Part shown: in pieces, positions 15,923 to 24,556 of the stretch | Position numbering within the stretch: position 1 is the stretch's first letter | Layout of the letters: the number at the start of each line of letters is the position of its first letter | Origin: Paludibacter jiangxiensis | Lineage (GTDB): Bacteria; Bacteroidota; Bacteroidia; Bacteroidales; Paludibacteraceae | NCBI RefSeq assembly: GCF_001618385.1 | Contig: NZ_BDCR01000001.1 | Location: 868,001-932,000, forward strand | Direction: 5' to 3' | DNA: 64,000 nucleotides | The notes under the pieces: model-generated | The model's database searches: none | Told to the model about the DNA's origin: nothing | The model's input: only the letters and a program-made list of their open reading frames with translations | Translations under genes and position numbers: made by a program

Positions 15923-17704
15923 ATGTCACGCGAAATAAAATTCAGTTTAGTGTACCGCGACATGTGGCAAGCTTCTGGAAAGTATGTGCCACGTGTTGAC
16001 CAACTTACAAAAATTGCACCGGTAATTATCGATATGGGCTGTTTTGCCCGTGTAGAGACCAATGGTGGTGCTTTCGAGCAGGTTAACCTGCTTTTTGGTG
16101 AAAACCCTAACAAAGCCGTTCGTGAATGGACAAAGCCGTTCAACGATGTAGGTATCCAGACACACATGCTGGAACGTGGTCTTAACGGCCTCCGCATGTT
16201 CCCTGTACCTGCCGATGTACGTCAGCTGTTCTTCAAAGTGAAACATGCTCAGGGCACCAACATCTCACGTTCATTCTGCGGCTTGAACGATACCCGTAAC
16301 CTCGAATTGTCGGTAAAATATGCAAAAGAAGCCGGCATGATTTCGCAGGTTGCCTGTTGTATCACCAACTCGCCTATCCATACTGTGGATTATTACTTGG
16401 CAATGGTGGACAAAGTGGTTGAATTCGGTTGCGACGAAATCTGTCTGAAAGACATGGCCGGTATCGGTCGTCCTGCTTTCCTTGGCGAACTGACAGCCGC
16501 TATCAAAAAACGTCATCCGCATATCAAAATTCAGTATCACGGTCACACAGGACCTGGTTTCTCTGTTGCTTCAATGCTTGAAGTTGCCCGTGCAGGTGCT
16601 GACTACCTTGACGTTGCAATGGAACCGCTCTCCTGGGGTATGGTTCACCCTGACGTGATTACTATTCAGGCTATGTTGAAAAACGCAGGCTTTACAGTTC
16701 CTGATATCAACATGGAAGCTTACATGGAAGCTCGCTCATTGACACAATCATTCATCGACGACTTCCTCGGTTACTTCATCGATCCGGGTAACAAGGTGAT
16801 GACTTCTCTCTTGGTAGGTTGCGGCTTGCCAGGCGGTATGATGGGTTCTATGATGGCCGACCTGAAAGCAATGCACGGTGCTATCAACATGGCGCTGCGT
16901 GCTCAAAAGAAACGTGAAGTAACCATCAACGAACTGGTTGTTCTCTTGTTCCAGGAAGTTGAATACATTTGGCCACGTTTGGGTTATCCTCCTTTGGTAA
17001 CTCCGTTCAGCCAGTATGTGAAGAACATTGCGTTGATGAACGTAATGCACATCCTGAAAGGCGAACCTCGCTGGAGCACCATCGACAAAAATGCATGGGA
17101 CATGATTCTGGGTAAAACCGGTAATCTCCCCGGCGAACTGGCTCCAGAAATAAAAGAACTGGTTAAGAAAAACGGCTTTGAATTCTATACTGGCAATCCT
17201 CAGGATGCATTCCCTAACGAACTGGACAAATACCGTGCCGAAATGAAAGAAAACGGCTGGGATGTTGGTCAGGACGAAGAAGAACTGTTCGAATTCGCAA
17301 TGCACGAACGCCAGTACCGCGACTACAAAAACGGTAGCGCTAAAAAACGTTTTGAAGCTGAACTTGAAGCTGAAAAAGCAAAAGCAGGCGCTCCGATCAT
17401 CATTACACGTCCGGTGGTTGAGGTTCCGAAAATCGACGTTACAACCGTTCAGGAACAATATCCGAATGCGAAAGCCGTTCAGGCTCCTGCCAAAGGACAA
17501 ATGTTGTGGGAATACGATGTGGTTGACGCATCGAAAGCTCCTAACATCGGTGATGCAGTGAAAGAAGGCGATACAGTTGGTTATATCCAGACTATTTACG
17601 GTATCGAGCCGGTTAAGGCTGCTTTTGCCGGTAAAATTGTCGCTACTTATCCAAAACAGGGCGATATCATCGAAAAAGGCGAAATCCTTGCTTTTGTTGA
17701 CTAA
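15923..17704 (+). CDS. Carboxyltransferase subunit (OadA/PycB-like) with degenerate biotinyl domain
   Basis: This 593-residue protein has an N-terminal carboxyltransferase TIM barrel and a C-terminal biotinyl-like domain. In the barrel, D of RDMWQ, the lysine of CLKDMAG and the HGH metal ligands are kept; the usual HQS after RDxHQS is WQAS. The biotinyl fold (about residues 520-593) aligns without gaps to BCCP domains, but AMKM is replaced by TIYG, so Y559 sits where the biotinylated lysine should be. It probably works with a separate BCCP subunit encoded elsewhere, on pyruvate/oxaloacetate or methylmalonyl-CoA. Start ATG 15923 (MSREIKF) is chosen; the frame open to 15884 begins inside the promoter. 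Confidence 0.85.
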   Translation: MSREIKFSLVYRDMWQASGKYVPRVDQLTKIAPVIIDMGCFARVETNGGAFEQVNLLFGENPNKAVREWTKPFNDVGIQTHMLERGLNGLRMFPVPADVRQLFFKVKHAQGTNISRSFCGLNDTRNLELSVKYAKEAGMISQVACCITNSPIHTVDYYLAMVDKVVEFGCDEICLKDMAGIGRPAFLGELTAAIKKRHPHIKIQYHGHTGPGFSVASMLEVARAGADYLDVAMEPLSWGMVHPDVITIQAMLKNAGFTVPDINMEAYMEARSLTQSFIDDFLGYFIDPGNKVMTSLLVGCGLPGGMMGSMMADLKAMHGAINMALRAQKKREVTINELVVLLFQEVEYIWPRLGYPPLVTPFSQYVKNIALMNVMHILKGEPRWSTIDKNAWDMILGKTGNLPGELAPEIKELVKKNGFEFYTGNPQDAFPNELDKYRAEMKENGWDVGQDEEELFEFAMHERQYRDYKNGSAKKRFEAELEAEKAKAGAPIIITRPVVEVPKIDVTTVQEQYPNAKAVQAPAKGQMLWEYDVVDASKAPNIGDAVKEGDTVGYIQTIYGIEPVKAAFAGKIVATYPKQGDIIEKGEILAFVD

Positions 17705-17727
17705 TATCTTTCAACAATAAAATCAAA

Positions 17728-17767
17728 GGCCCCATGATCTGTAAACAGGTTATGGGGTTCTTTTTTT
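17728..17767 (+). terminator. Intrinsic terminator after carboxyltransferase gene
   Basis: Stem CCCCAT/ATGGGG (17730-17735 with 17752-17757), with an inner CTGT/ACAG pairing, is followed by TTCTTTTTTT. Confidence 0.85.
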
Positions 17768-17777
17768 GGAAAACGAA

Positions 17778-17810
17778 GAGGCAACCATCTCCCGGAAGAG
17801 AGGTTGCCTC
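17778..17810. terminator. Second hairpin between convergent genes
   Basis: A 9-bp stem GAGGCAACC/GGTTGCCTC (17778-17786 with 17802-17810) with a possible inner TCTC/GAGA pairing is followed on the plus strand by AATTGTTTTT. It may stop either convergent transcript. Confidence 0.55.
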
Positions 17811-17870
17811 AATTGTTTTTGCGCCTCAGTGCGCACTACTACATACAATCTTTATTTGCCCGGTCTTTGG

Positions 17871-19415
17871 TTAGTTCCCATCAGCAGAAGCTTCCACTTT
17901 GGCCGAAATCTTCTCTATGGCTTCATTCAGCTTTTCCTGCGGAAGTATGATATTGAAATCTCCCCAGAAGGAGGTGTCGTAAACATATTGTGTATCGGCA
18001 AATATCTTATTCAGAGGTACCCGTTCTGTTTTTGGGAAAGGTTTTACATCCACCGTATCAATTTTACAGGTTGCCGACTCGAAAAAGATATGCATCGGAC
18101 TATAGAATAATTGCCGTTTTTGTTTCATTCTGAAAAAGAGATCGCCTCTCAGATGGCTGACGTAATATTTACCGTTCCATTGCTTGTAGGCTACGCTGTA
18201 GTAGATTTGCTGCGGTTTGATCTGCACATCACGACTACGTTTCACGATAAACAGGGATGCCGCCTGATCTATATGCCGCGGATCAACTTCAAATTCAGCA
18301 CGTAACAGTGCCGAATTGTTAGCATCTATGTAGAGTCGGCCCCGATACATAGGATCGCTTATATCCGACTTGGGCTCAAAAGCTACCACATGTGCCAGAT
18401 GCGAATCATATTCTACCATGTCGATTTTATTGTAATTGAACGGTGTGTTGTCGCTTATATCCATAAAATCGGGAAGATTTTTCATCAAATCAATGAGCAA
18501 CGAAGCTTCGGGACCGGCTTTCATTTTCAGCACAAGCGTGTCTTTATTTGCCTCATTGGTTATTTTACGCATCTTCAACAGCTTTATCTGTCCTTCGGAA
18601 GGCGATTCGTATGACGGTTTGAAGACTTTGAAAACGGCTTCGGAAAGGTAGAGCAGGTCTTTTCTTTTTTCAATTCCTTCGCGATAAAACGACGTCAGGT
18701 ACGATGGTTCCTGAGGATAGTTTCTGGAGCGGAATTCAACCACCTCCTGTACTATTTTCTTTGGGTTGACCATTCGGACGATCACTTCCTGCAGTGGAAC
18801 AATGCGTTGGTTCATGTAGATCGTGCGCGAATTTCCTCCAAAAAGAGCTATAGGAATTTGTTTTGCCTCGTATCCGAGATGAGATACATGCAGCATGGCA
18901 TCCTTGTATTTTATCGGGATTTTCAAGGCAAAACGCCCGTCGGCATTTGCAATGGTACCGATACTGGTGCCATCTATCCCAATGGTACAATCGGCAATGG
19001 GGTCGTTATTTAGTTTATCATAAACGGCGCCATTAACGTTGATTGAAGTAACCGAATCGGGCTTTGGATAATCCGGTACAATTGCACGGACGACAGGAAT
19101 TGCTTGCTTTTTGTCGATAAGGATGTAACGATCCACAACAGAGAGTGTATAGTTGCTGTTTCCCAGAACCCGGAGGATGGCGTCGCGAAGGGTGTAAGTG
19201 CCGGCTGGTAGCTTTACTTTCCGTTCATTGTCAGTCACTTTGCTGTCATATATAAAGCTGTAACCGGAAAGCTCTCCTATTTTGTTTAGTAACTCGTAAA
19301 CGGAGCTTTTTTGCTTTGGAAGAGACAACAAACGCTGTAGCGGTTCCTGAGCGTGAACTGCCGACAGCGTGAGTATAAAGAACAAAATATGAAGAAACAA
19401 AAAGCGTTTAGTCAT
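17871..19415 (-). CDS. STN-domain carboxypeptidase-like surface protein without a TonB barrel
   Basis: This 514-residue exported protein has a signal peptide (1-22, ending VHAQ). It is followed by an STN (secretin/TonB N-terminal) domain at about 25-105, a CarboxypepD_reg-like beta domain at about 125-210, then a 300-residue domain shared with the protein at 21051-22301. The C-terminal segments of the two are clearly related (YDTSFWGDFNIILPQEKL against YDEAYWENYNIIAPTESL). STN domains usually signal to FecR anti-sigma factors from TonB receptors; here no barrel follows. It is the last gene of the sigma-fecR-STN unit, 37 bases after fecR, so it may be the sensor or a target. Confidence 0.8.
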   Translation of the reverse strand: MTKRFLFLHILFFILTLSAVHAQEPLQRLLSLPKQKSSVYELLNKIGELSGYSFIYDSKVTDNERKVKLPAGTYTLRDAILRVLGNSNYTLSVVDRYILIDKKQAIPVVRAIVPDYPKPDSVTSINVNGAVYDKLNNDPIADCTIGIDGTSIGTIANADGRFALKIPIKYKDAMLHVSHLGYEAKQIPIALFGGNSRTIYMNQRIVPLQEVIVRMVNPKKIVQEVVEFRSRNYPQEPSYLTSFYREGIEKRKDLLYLSEAVFKVFKPSYESPSEGQIKLLKMRKITNEANKDTLVLKMKAGPEASLLIDLMKNLPDFMDISDNTPFNYNKIDMVEYDSHLAHVVAFEPKSDISDPMYRGRLYIDANNSALLRAEFEVDPRHIDQAASLFIVKRSRDVQIKPQQIYYSVAYKQWNGKYYVSHLRGDLFFRMKQKRQLFYSPMHIFFESATCKIDTVDVKPFPKTERVPLNKIFADTQYVYDTSFWGDFNIILPQEKLNEAIEKISAKVEASADGN

Positions 19416-19452
19416 ATATAACAGAGATTTAAGGCTTTAATTACAGGATGCG

Positions 19453-20310
19453 TTACGGCTGTGAAATAAAAATCGAATCCTGAGTTACTTCTCTTTTGAG
19501 GTGAAGAGCCAGGCTGATTACCTTCGTCATTCCTTCAACATCGTTGTTATAAAATTGCACATTCAGTTTATGGGTTTTAATAGCTTCACCTTGCAGAGCA
19601 ACTTTACGTTGTGAATACCGGTTGATGACCTGAACTATTTTTTCAAGGGGTTCGTCTTTGAACTTCATGTGTTTGGTGAAGCTTTCCAACAAACTGGTGT
19701 CTGTATATTTGGTTTTTTGCCAGTGATTATCAACAATTGCGGCCTGTTCGCCTGCCACAACATAAGCAAACTCTCCGTTCGATTTTTGGGTTACTTTCAC
19801 CTTCCCTCTGAGAACTGCCAACTCAAAACTACCTTTGGCATCGCTTTTTACATTAAAGGCTGTACCTAACACTTCAACGATAATCTTCTTTGTTTCAATG
19901 CGGAAGGGTTTTTCGGGATTTTTGGCAATATCAAACAGTGCATTTCCCTGCATTACCACTTCGCGGGAGTCGTTGGCAAAGCGTGCCGGATAGAATAGCG
20001 AGCTGCTACCTGCCAGATAAACCGTTGAGCCATCCTCCAGTGTCTTTACAAGAGTATTGTCAGCGTCATTGTTGCGCATCGAAAGCAACGGCGTTTTATG
20101 CCGGTCGGGGACGAAATAGCGGATAACCACCGTGGTGAGGCAAAGAGCAAACATGGCAGCTACTGCCCAACGGAAGACCGGCATCGCAAAAATGCTGCGT
20201 TCTTTCGCGGCAATTGGGATGAGATTGTCCTCTTGCAGCCTTGCATGCAGGTTATTCCATGCTTTATCGATGTCAATCTGCTGTATATCGTTGTTATAAT
20301 TATCGGTCAT
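19453..20310 (-). CDS. FecR-family anti-sigma factor
   Basis: This 285-residue single-pass membrane protein has a short cytoplasmic N-terminus (1-45), a transmembrane segment at about 46-66, a periplasmic FecR domain (about 85-185, including STVYLAGSSSLFYPARF and VEVLGTAFNVKS), and a C-terminal DUF4974-like STN-interacting region (about 215-285). It should hold the ECF sigma factor encoded 11 bases upstream until released by an outer-membrane signal. Gene order and spacing indicate one operon with its neighbours. Confidence 0.93.
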   Translation of the reverse strand: MTDNYNNDIQQIDIDKAWNNLHARLQEDNLIPIAAKERSIFAMPVFRWAVAAMFALCLTTVVIRYFVPDRHKTPLLSMRNNDADNTLVKTLEDGSTVYLAGSSSLFYPARFANDSREVVMQGNALFDIAKNPEKPFRIETKKIIVEVLGTAFNVKSDAKGSFELAVLRGKVKVTQKSNGEFAYVVAGEQAAIVDNHWQKTKYTDTSLLESFTKHMKFKDEPLEKIVQVINRYSQRKVALQGEAIKTHKLNVQFYNNDVEGMTKVISLALHLKREVTQDSIFISQP

Positions 20311-20321
20311 TGTAGTAGGTA

Positions 20322-20882
20322 TTATGCGGACGTTTGAGTATTGGAGAACTGCTTTAAATCTTTTCGGAGGAGAGCCAGAGCCTTTGTCATTTCGGCCTCA
20401 ACGGTCTTTACTGACACGGACAATTCCTGAGCGATTTCGCTATATTTTTTGCCGTCGAAACGACTCATGCAAAAGATTTTGCGTTGCCTTTCGGGCATAC
20501 GTTTCAACGATAGCGTAAACTGTGCTTCAAGTTCTTTGTACTCCAGTTCATCAACAGGAGTAGGATTTCCGTGCTCAATAAATCCTCCCATTGCTTTCTC
20601 ACGATAGTTCTCTTCAATTTGCGCATGTTTCAGATAATGGAAAGCCCGGTTTCGGGTAGCCTGATAGAGATACGATTTTAACGACAACCGGATTTGTAAT
20701 TCTTCCCGCTCTTTCCATAACAGGAAAAACAGATCTTGTACGATTTCTTCTGCAACAGGCATATTGTTGAGGTACGAATTGGCGTACCTGCACAATGGAT
20801 CATAGTAGTTGCGGAAGAGCTTTTCAAAGGCCTTCAGATCGTTATTCCGTATCTTTGAAAGTAGCAGTAGTTCGTCCAGCAT
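20322..20882 (-). CDS. ECF RNA polymerase sigma factor
   Basis: This 186-residue sigma-70 factor of the ECF type is of the Bacteroidetes FecR-associated group. Region 2 spans about residues 10-75 (LFRNYYDPLCRYANSYL, VQDLFFLLWKER) and region 4 about 115-165 (MPERQRKIFCMSRFDGKKYSEIAQEL, SVKTVEAEMTKAL). The frame is open to a TTG at 20936, but that codon lies inside a -7 box (TATCTTTG, minus strand 20934-20941), so the ATG at 20882 is used. It is followed closely by its anti-sigma gene. Confidence 0.93.
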   Translation of the reverse strand: MLDELLLLSKIRNNDLKAFEKLFRNYYDPLCRYANSYLNNMPVAEEIVQDLFFLLWKEREELQIRLSLKSYLYQATRNRAFHYLKHAQIEENYREKAMGGFIEHGNPTPVDELEYKELEAQFTLSLKRMPERQRKIFCMSRFDGKKYSEIAQELSVSVKTVEAEMTKALALLRKDLKQFSNTQTSA

Positions 20883-20987
20883 AGCATCAGTTTGGGTTAA
20901 GGTTGTATCTCTGCGATTGAACGAAAGATAATTCAAAGATACGTGATAATTTAACTATTGGCGCACAGAAGATTGAAAAAATATACA

Positions 20988-21039
20988 GTAATCAGTACGC
21001 AGTTTGCAGGTTTTTGGCTGCATACAGGGTACTGATTAC
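20988..21039 (-). terminator. Terminator after the 416-residue carboxypeptidase-like gene
   Basis: A perfect 11-bp stem GTAATCAGTAC/GTACTGATTAC (20988-20998 with 21029-21039) is followed on the minus strand by TGTATATTTTTT. Confidence 0.7.
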
Positions 21040-21050
21040 CGAAGACTTGT

Positions 21051-22301
21051 TTATTTCTGTTTTCTCAGTTTGTTTACAGCGGCGTCCAGCGATTCAGTCG
21101 GAGCAATGATATTATAGTTTTCCCAGTATGCTTCGTCGTAGAAAGAAGGAACTTTATCAGTAAATGCCTGATCGGACTTAAATGCTTCCTTGTAAGGAAT
21201 TGCTTCCGTTGGTTGCATAGTCCTGTCGGTGGCTACCATTTCCGAAACCAGATCATACTTGCTGGAGAACAGACGGCGTTTCCAGTCGCATTTGAATTTG
21301 GCTTCGCTGCGTACGTAGTTGAGGTAATATGTTCCGTTTTGTTCCTTGTAAGTAATTACAAATGAGAATTCAGACGGACGGAATCGTAACCCAACCGGTT
21401 TTTTAACCAGCATCATGTTAATTGCTTTGTCGAGATCCTGCATGTCGAGACTGAATTCCACTCTCGTGAATGCCAATGTTTCCTGATCGATGTAGTATTT
21501 ACCGTTGTAGAGAGGAATCGGCAAAATAACACCCGGTTTGAAGCTGATAACATATTGCAGGCGATTGTCAATGCTTACAGGGTCTTCCATTGCGTAGGTG
21601 TAGCATGGCAGAATTTCTTTATCCAACAATACATCGGGATTTTTTACGATGTCAAGCATTACGGCAAGGGTAGGGCCACCCATCAATTTAACTGCAAGTG
21701 TATCCGAACTTTTCTGGCTCAACAATTGTCTGCCTTTGAAGATTTTTACACGGTCTTTGAACATAGAGTGATCGTATGCGTCTTTGTAAAGATTGACAAC
21801 AGCTTCCGAAATCTGGATGTATCGTTTCCCTTTTTGAGCTGTTTCGCGATAGAATCCGGTAAACAGGTCAGCGCTTTTGCTATAGTTTGAAGGAATCTTG
21901 TTAATAGCCTGTTCTACCAGTTCTCGTGGCATTTCCGGACGGATGGTCACTTCTCTCAGCATTCGTGGATTTGGAGTCATGCTGACAACAGCATCCGAAC
22001 TGTTTCCTTCCATGGCGATTCGTTTGTTTTTATAGGCAAGATGAGAGAACTCTATCTCTTTCGCATTGAGCGATGCTTTGACTTTCAAGGTGAATTCTCC
22101 ATCGGCATTGGTAATGGTACCGATATTGGTGCCCGGGACGGATACATTAACATAGCCCAGATTCTTTTTGGTTTGTGCATCTTTTACCACGCCGCTAACG
22201 GTGTAATAATTTTCTCCCGATTGGGCTGCCAGCGGAGAAAAATGAGCCAACAGCATCACTGTAAGCATGCAGCTAAACCATTTTACGATAGTTGTTTTCA
22301 T
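21051..22301 (-). CDS. CarboxypepD_reg-like domain surface protein
   Basis: This 416-residue exported protein has a signal peptide at 1-26 (ending LAAQ). A carboxypeptidase-regulatory-like beta-sandwich at about 33-115 (YTVSGVVKDAQTKKNLGYV, IGTITNADGEFTLKV) is followed by a roughly 300-residue domain matching the C-terminal part of the protein at 17871-19415, but without the STN domain. The family is common in Bacteroidetes and its function is unknown. It is transcribed in the same direction as the sigma/fecR/STN genes but separated by a terminator and a new promoter. Confidence 0.8.
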   Translation of the reverse strand: MKTTIVKWFSCMLTVMLLAHFSPLAAQSGENYYTVSGVVKDAQTKKNLGYVNVSVPGTNIGTITNADGEFTLKVKASLNAKEIEFSHLAYKNKRIAMEGNSSDAVVSMTPNPRMLREVTIRPEMPRELVEQAINKIPSNYSKSADLFTGFYRETAQKGKRYIQISEAVVNLYKDAYDHSMFKDRVKIFKGRQLLSQKSSDTLAVKLMGGPTLAVMLDIVKNPDVLLDKEILPCYTYAMEDPVSIDNRLQYVISFKPGVILPIPLYNGKYYIDQETLAFTRVEFSLDMQDLDKAINMMLVKKPVGLRFRPSEFSFVITYKEQNGTYYLNYVRSEAKFKCDWKRRLFSSKYDLVSEMVATDRTMQPTEAIPYKEAFKSDQAFTDKVPSFYDEAYWENYNIIAPTESLDAAVNKLRKQK

Positions 22302-22829
22302 AATGGTTGAAATTAAAGTGTTGTAGGATAGTTTTTATTTGTGTCAGGCTGCATTGGTGCCAGCCTTTATCTTTTGCTTTTCGAATCTAAGACCCTTCAC
22401 GTGAAAAATACCCTAAAATTTTATCAAAAAAAATTGCAAAGCCTTTCTCCATGAGATGAATCGTGAAAAACCGCTACCTTTGTCCTCCAGAAATTACGCA
22501 TTTAATATCTTGGCAAAGAAGCGACGCTAAACTTGTAAAGAATGCTACGTCAGACTAGGATCGGCCTTGTCCGGTGAGCCAAAAAACAAGGGAGGCAAGC
22601 GTAAAATTGACCATTGTTTGAAGCTCCTGACGTAAGGAAGGAGCAAGTTTGGGCAATTTAGCTTGACGAGCGCCGGTTTTTTGAGCGAAGCGGGCATAGC
22701 CTTGACCTTTTTGCTTCCTTTTTGTGGCAAGACAAAAAGGAAGTCGGGGTCGCAGGGGCGGAAGCCCCTTATCTAATTTATAAATGCGGAACTCCTGCTT
22801 TGTCCTCCGTTAAACTTTACGTATATACG
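22302..22829. other. Divergent intergenic region holding repeat copy B
   Basis: These 528 bases contain a plus-strand -7 box TACCTTTG at 22475-22482 and repeat copy B (22563-22790). An 11-bp direct repeat CTTTGTCCTCC lies at 22478-22488 and 22798-22808, bracketing the element. Transcription from the 22475 box would run through the element into the DJ-1 gene. No protein gene is evident. Confidence 0.65.
22563..22790 (+). ncRNA. Dispersed 228-bp structured repeat, copy B (candidate folded RNA)
   Basis: Gapless partner of 922-1149. Helices: 22580-22587/22676-22683 (identical to copy A); long arm with CAAGC/GCTTG and AATTG/CAATT blocks around 22596-22612 and 22651-22665; apical stem GCTCCT/AGGAGC (22623-22628/22639-22644) around the identical loop GACGTAAGGA; 12-bp hairpin 22714-22725/22732-22743; and GGGGC-GGAA-GCCCC (22755-22768). 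Every pair of the apical stem is kept although seven of its twelve bases differ from copy A. Confidence 0.6.
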
Positions 22830-23450
22830 ATGAACGCTTATCTTTACATATTTGATACCCTTTCCGATTGGGAAACCGGGTATATTACCGCCGAACTTAA
22901 TACCGGAAGATTTTTCAAACAACCTGGAAATCCTGTGCGTGTTATCACAATTGCCAACACAAAAGACGCGGTAAAAACAATGGGGGGCATTACCATTTTG
23001 CCTGATCAGACGGTCGCAGAAACCACATTTACCGGCAACGATCTGCTGATTCTTCCCGGCGGCGAAACATGGCTGGAAGATATTCACCTGCCGATACTTT
23101 CTGTAGTAACCGAATTTTTGTCCAAAGGGATGATTGTCGGAGCTATTTGTGGGGCGACTTTTGCATTGGCAAAGGCCGGGATTCTTGATACGCGGAAACA
23201 TACCAGCAATGATTTGAATTTCCTTCAACAGATATGTTCTGGTTACAAAGGAGCAGGACTATATCTCAATGAACCTGCGGTGACCGACGATAACGTGATT
23301 ACAGCTCCCGGAACAGCTCCGCTGGAGTTTGCTAAGCATATTCTCAAACGTCTCGAGGTATTTAAGCCGGAGACTTTAGATGCCTGGTATTCATTGCATA
23401 AGCTCAAAGAGCCAAACTATTTTTATGCTTTGATGGCGTCTCTGCAATAG
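22830..23450 (+). CDS. DJ-1/PfpI family protein (class I glutamine amidotransferase-like)
   Basis: This 206-residue protein has the DJ-1/PfpI flavodoxin-like fold. ILPGGETW (residues 74-81) precedes the nucleophile elbow C107 in GAICGATFALA, with NVITAPGTAPLEFAKHIL later. It is close to YdeA/YoaZ-type proteins annotated as type 1 glutamine amidotransferase-like, but glutaminase activity is not implied. The ATG at 22830 is used; the frame open to 22722 runs backward into the structured repeat. Confidence 0.87.
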   Translation: MNAYLYIFDTLSDWETGYITAELNTGRFFKQPGNPVRVITIANTKDAVKTMGGITILPDQTVAETTFTGNDLLILPGGETWLEDIHLPILSVVTEFLSKGMIVGAICGATFALAKAGILDTRKHTSNDLNFLQQICSGYKGAGLYLNEPAVTDDNVITAPGTAPLEFAKHILKRLEVFKPETLDAWYSLHKLKEPNYFYALMASLQ

Positions 23451-23487
23451 CAACTATTTTCTCAATCCTTTCAAAAAACAGAGTCGA

Positions 23488-24411
23488 ATGTCATTGAAAT
23501 ATGCAGTAATTGGTAGCGGTGCATTGGGTGGTTTTTATGGCGGAAAACTGGCGCATTCAGGTAAGGATGTCCATTTTCTGTTTCACAGCGATTATGAATT
23601 TGTGTTGAACAATGGATTAAAGGTGGATTCGGTAAATGGCGATTTTCACCTTACCGGCATTAATGCCTACCAATCCACCGTCGACATGCCAAAGGCCGAT
23701 GTGGTGCTTGTATGTCTTAAAACTACCAACAACCATCTTCTGAAATCGCTTTTGTCACCTATTCTTCATTCCGGAACCGTTATTGTATTGATACAAAATG
23801 GTTTGGGTGTTGAGCAGGATGTTGCCTCCGTTTTCCCGCAGCAACCTATTGTGGGTGGACTGGCATTTATCTGTTCGAACAAAATTGGCGATGGACATAT
23901 TGCCCATCTTGATTACGGGAAGTTGAATCTGGGTGTATTTCAGGGTGATATTGATCCTGTTGTGGAGCAGATTAAGAACGATTTCACCGAAGCCGGAGTA
24001 CCGGCAGAAGTGGCCTCAAACCTGATGCAGGCCCGCTGGCAGAAACTGGTCTGGAACATCCCTTACAACGGAATGACAGTCGTGCTGAACACCACTACCG
24101 ATCGTTTGATGAGCGAGGCATCCACCCGTCAGCTTTCGTACGACCTGATGCTTGAGGTGATAAACGGAGCCCGGGCTTGTGGGGTAGAAGTTAAAGAGAG
24201 TTTTGCCGATAAGATGATGGAGCTCACCGACAGCATGACTCCTTATGCGCCAAGCATGAAGCTCGACTTTGACTTTAAGCGTCCGATGGAGATTGAATAT
24301 ATTTATTCACGTCCTGTAAAAGCGGCTATGGAAGCTGGTTACGCCATGAAGAAAGTAGCCATGCTTGAGTCGCAGCTTCGGTTTATTCAGGCCGGATTGT
24401 CTGAAATATAA
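23488..24411 (+). CDS. 2-dehydropantoate 2-reductase (ketopantoate reductase family)
   Basis: This 307-residue NADPH-dependent reductase has the dinucleotide motif GSGALGG (residues 9-15) and the ApbA/PanE C-terminal helical domain. The family lysine lies in ARWQKLVWNIPYNGMTVV. The reaction would be ketopantoate to pantoate in coenzyme A biosynthesis, though many PanE-like proteins reduce other 2-ketoacids. It follows the DJ-1 gene by 37 bases in the same orientation, probably co-transcribed. Other pan genes are not nearby. Confidence 0.85.
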   Translation: MSLKYAVIGSGALGGFYGGKLAHSGKDVHFLFHSDYEFVLNNGLKVDSVNGDFHLTGINAYQSTVDMPKADVVLVCLKTTNNHLLKSLLSPILHSGTVIVLIQNGLGVEQDVASVFPQQPIVGGLAFICSNKIGDGHIAHLDYGKLNLGVFQGDIDPVVEQIKNDFTEAGVPAEVASNLMQARWQKLVWNIPYNGMTVVLNTTTDRLMSEASTRQLSYDLMLEVINGARACGVEVKESFADKMMELTDSMTPYAPSMKLDFDFKRPMEIEYIYSRPVKAAMEAGYAMKKVAMLESQLRFIQAGLSEI

Positions 24412-24556
24412 CCGGCGTATATTTCGTTTCAAAGTGCTCATAAATGGTAAATTATCCAAATATAGGAGCTTCTGTGAGTTGCTGCATGATAGCACTTTAT
24501 CCCACCACTAAAAAATAGTATCTTTGCAAGATAATTTTTGCCGTCAAAACCGTCGC

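Noticed and set aside
24524-24556. Upstream TTG start for the LptD-like gene
   Set aside because: The TTG is part of the -7 box TATCTTTG (24519-24526). The same reasoning removed the upstream start of the ECF sigma gene (20936).
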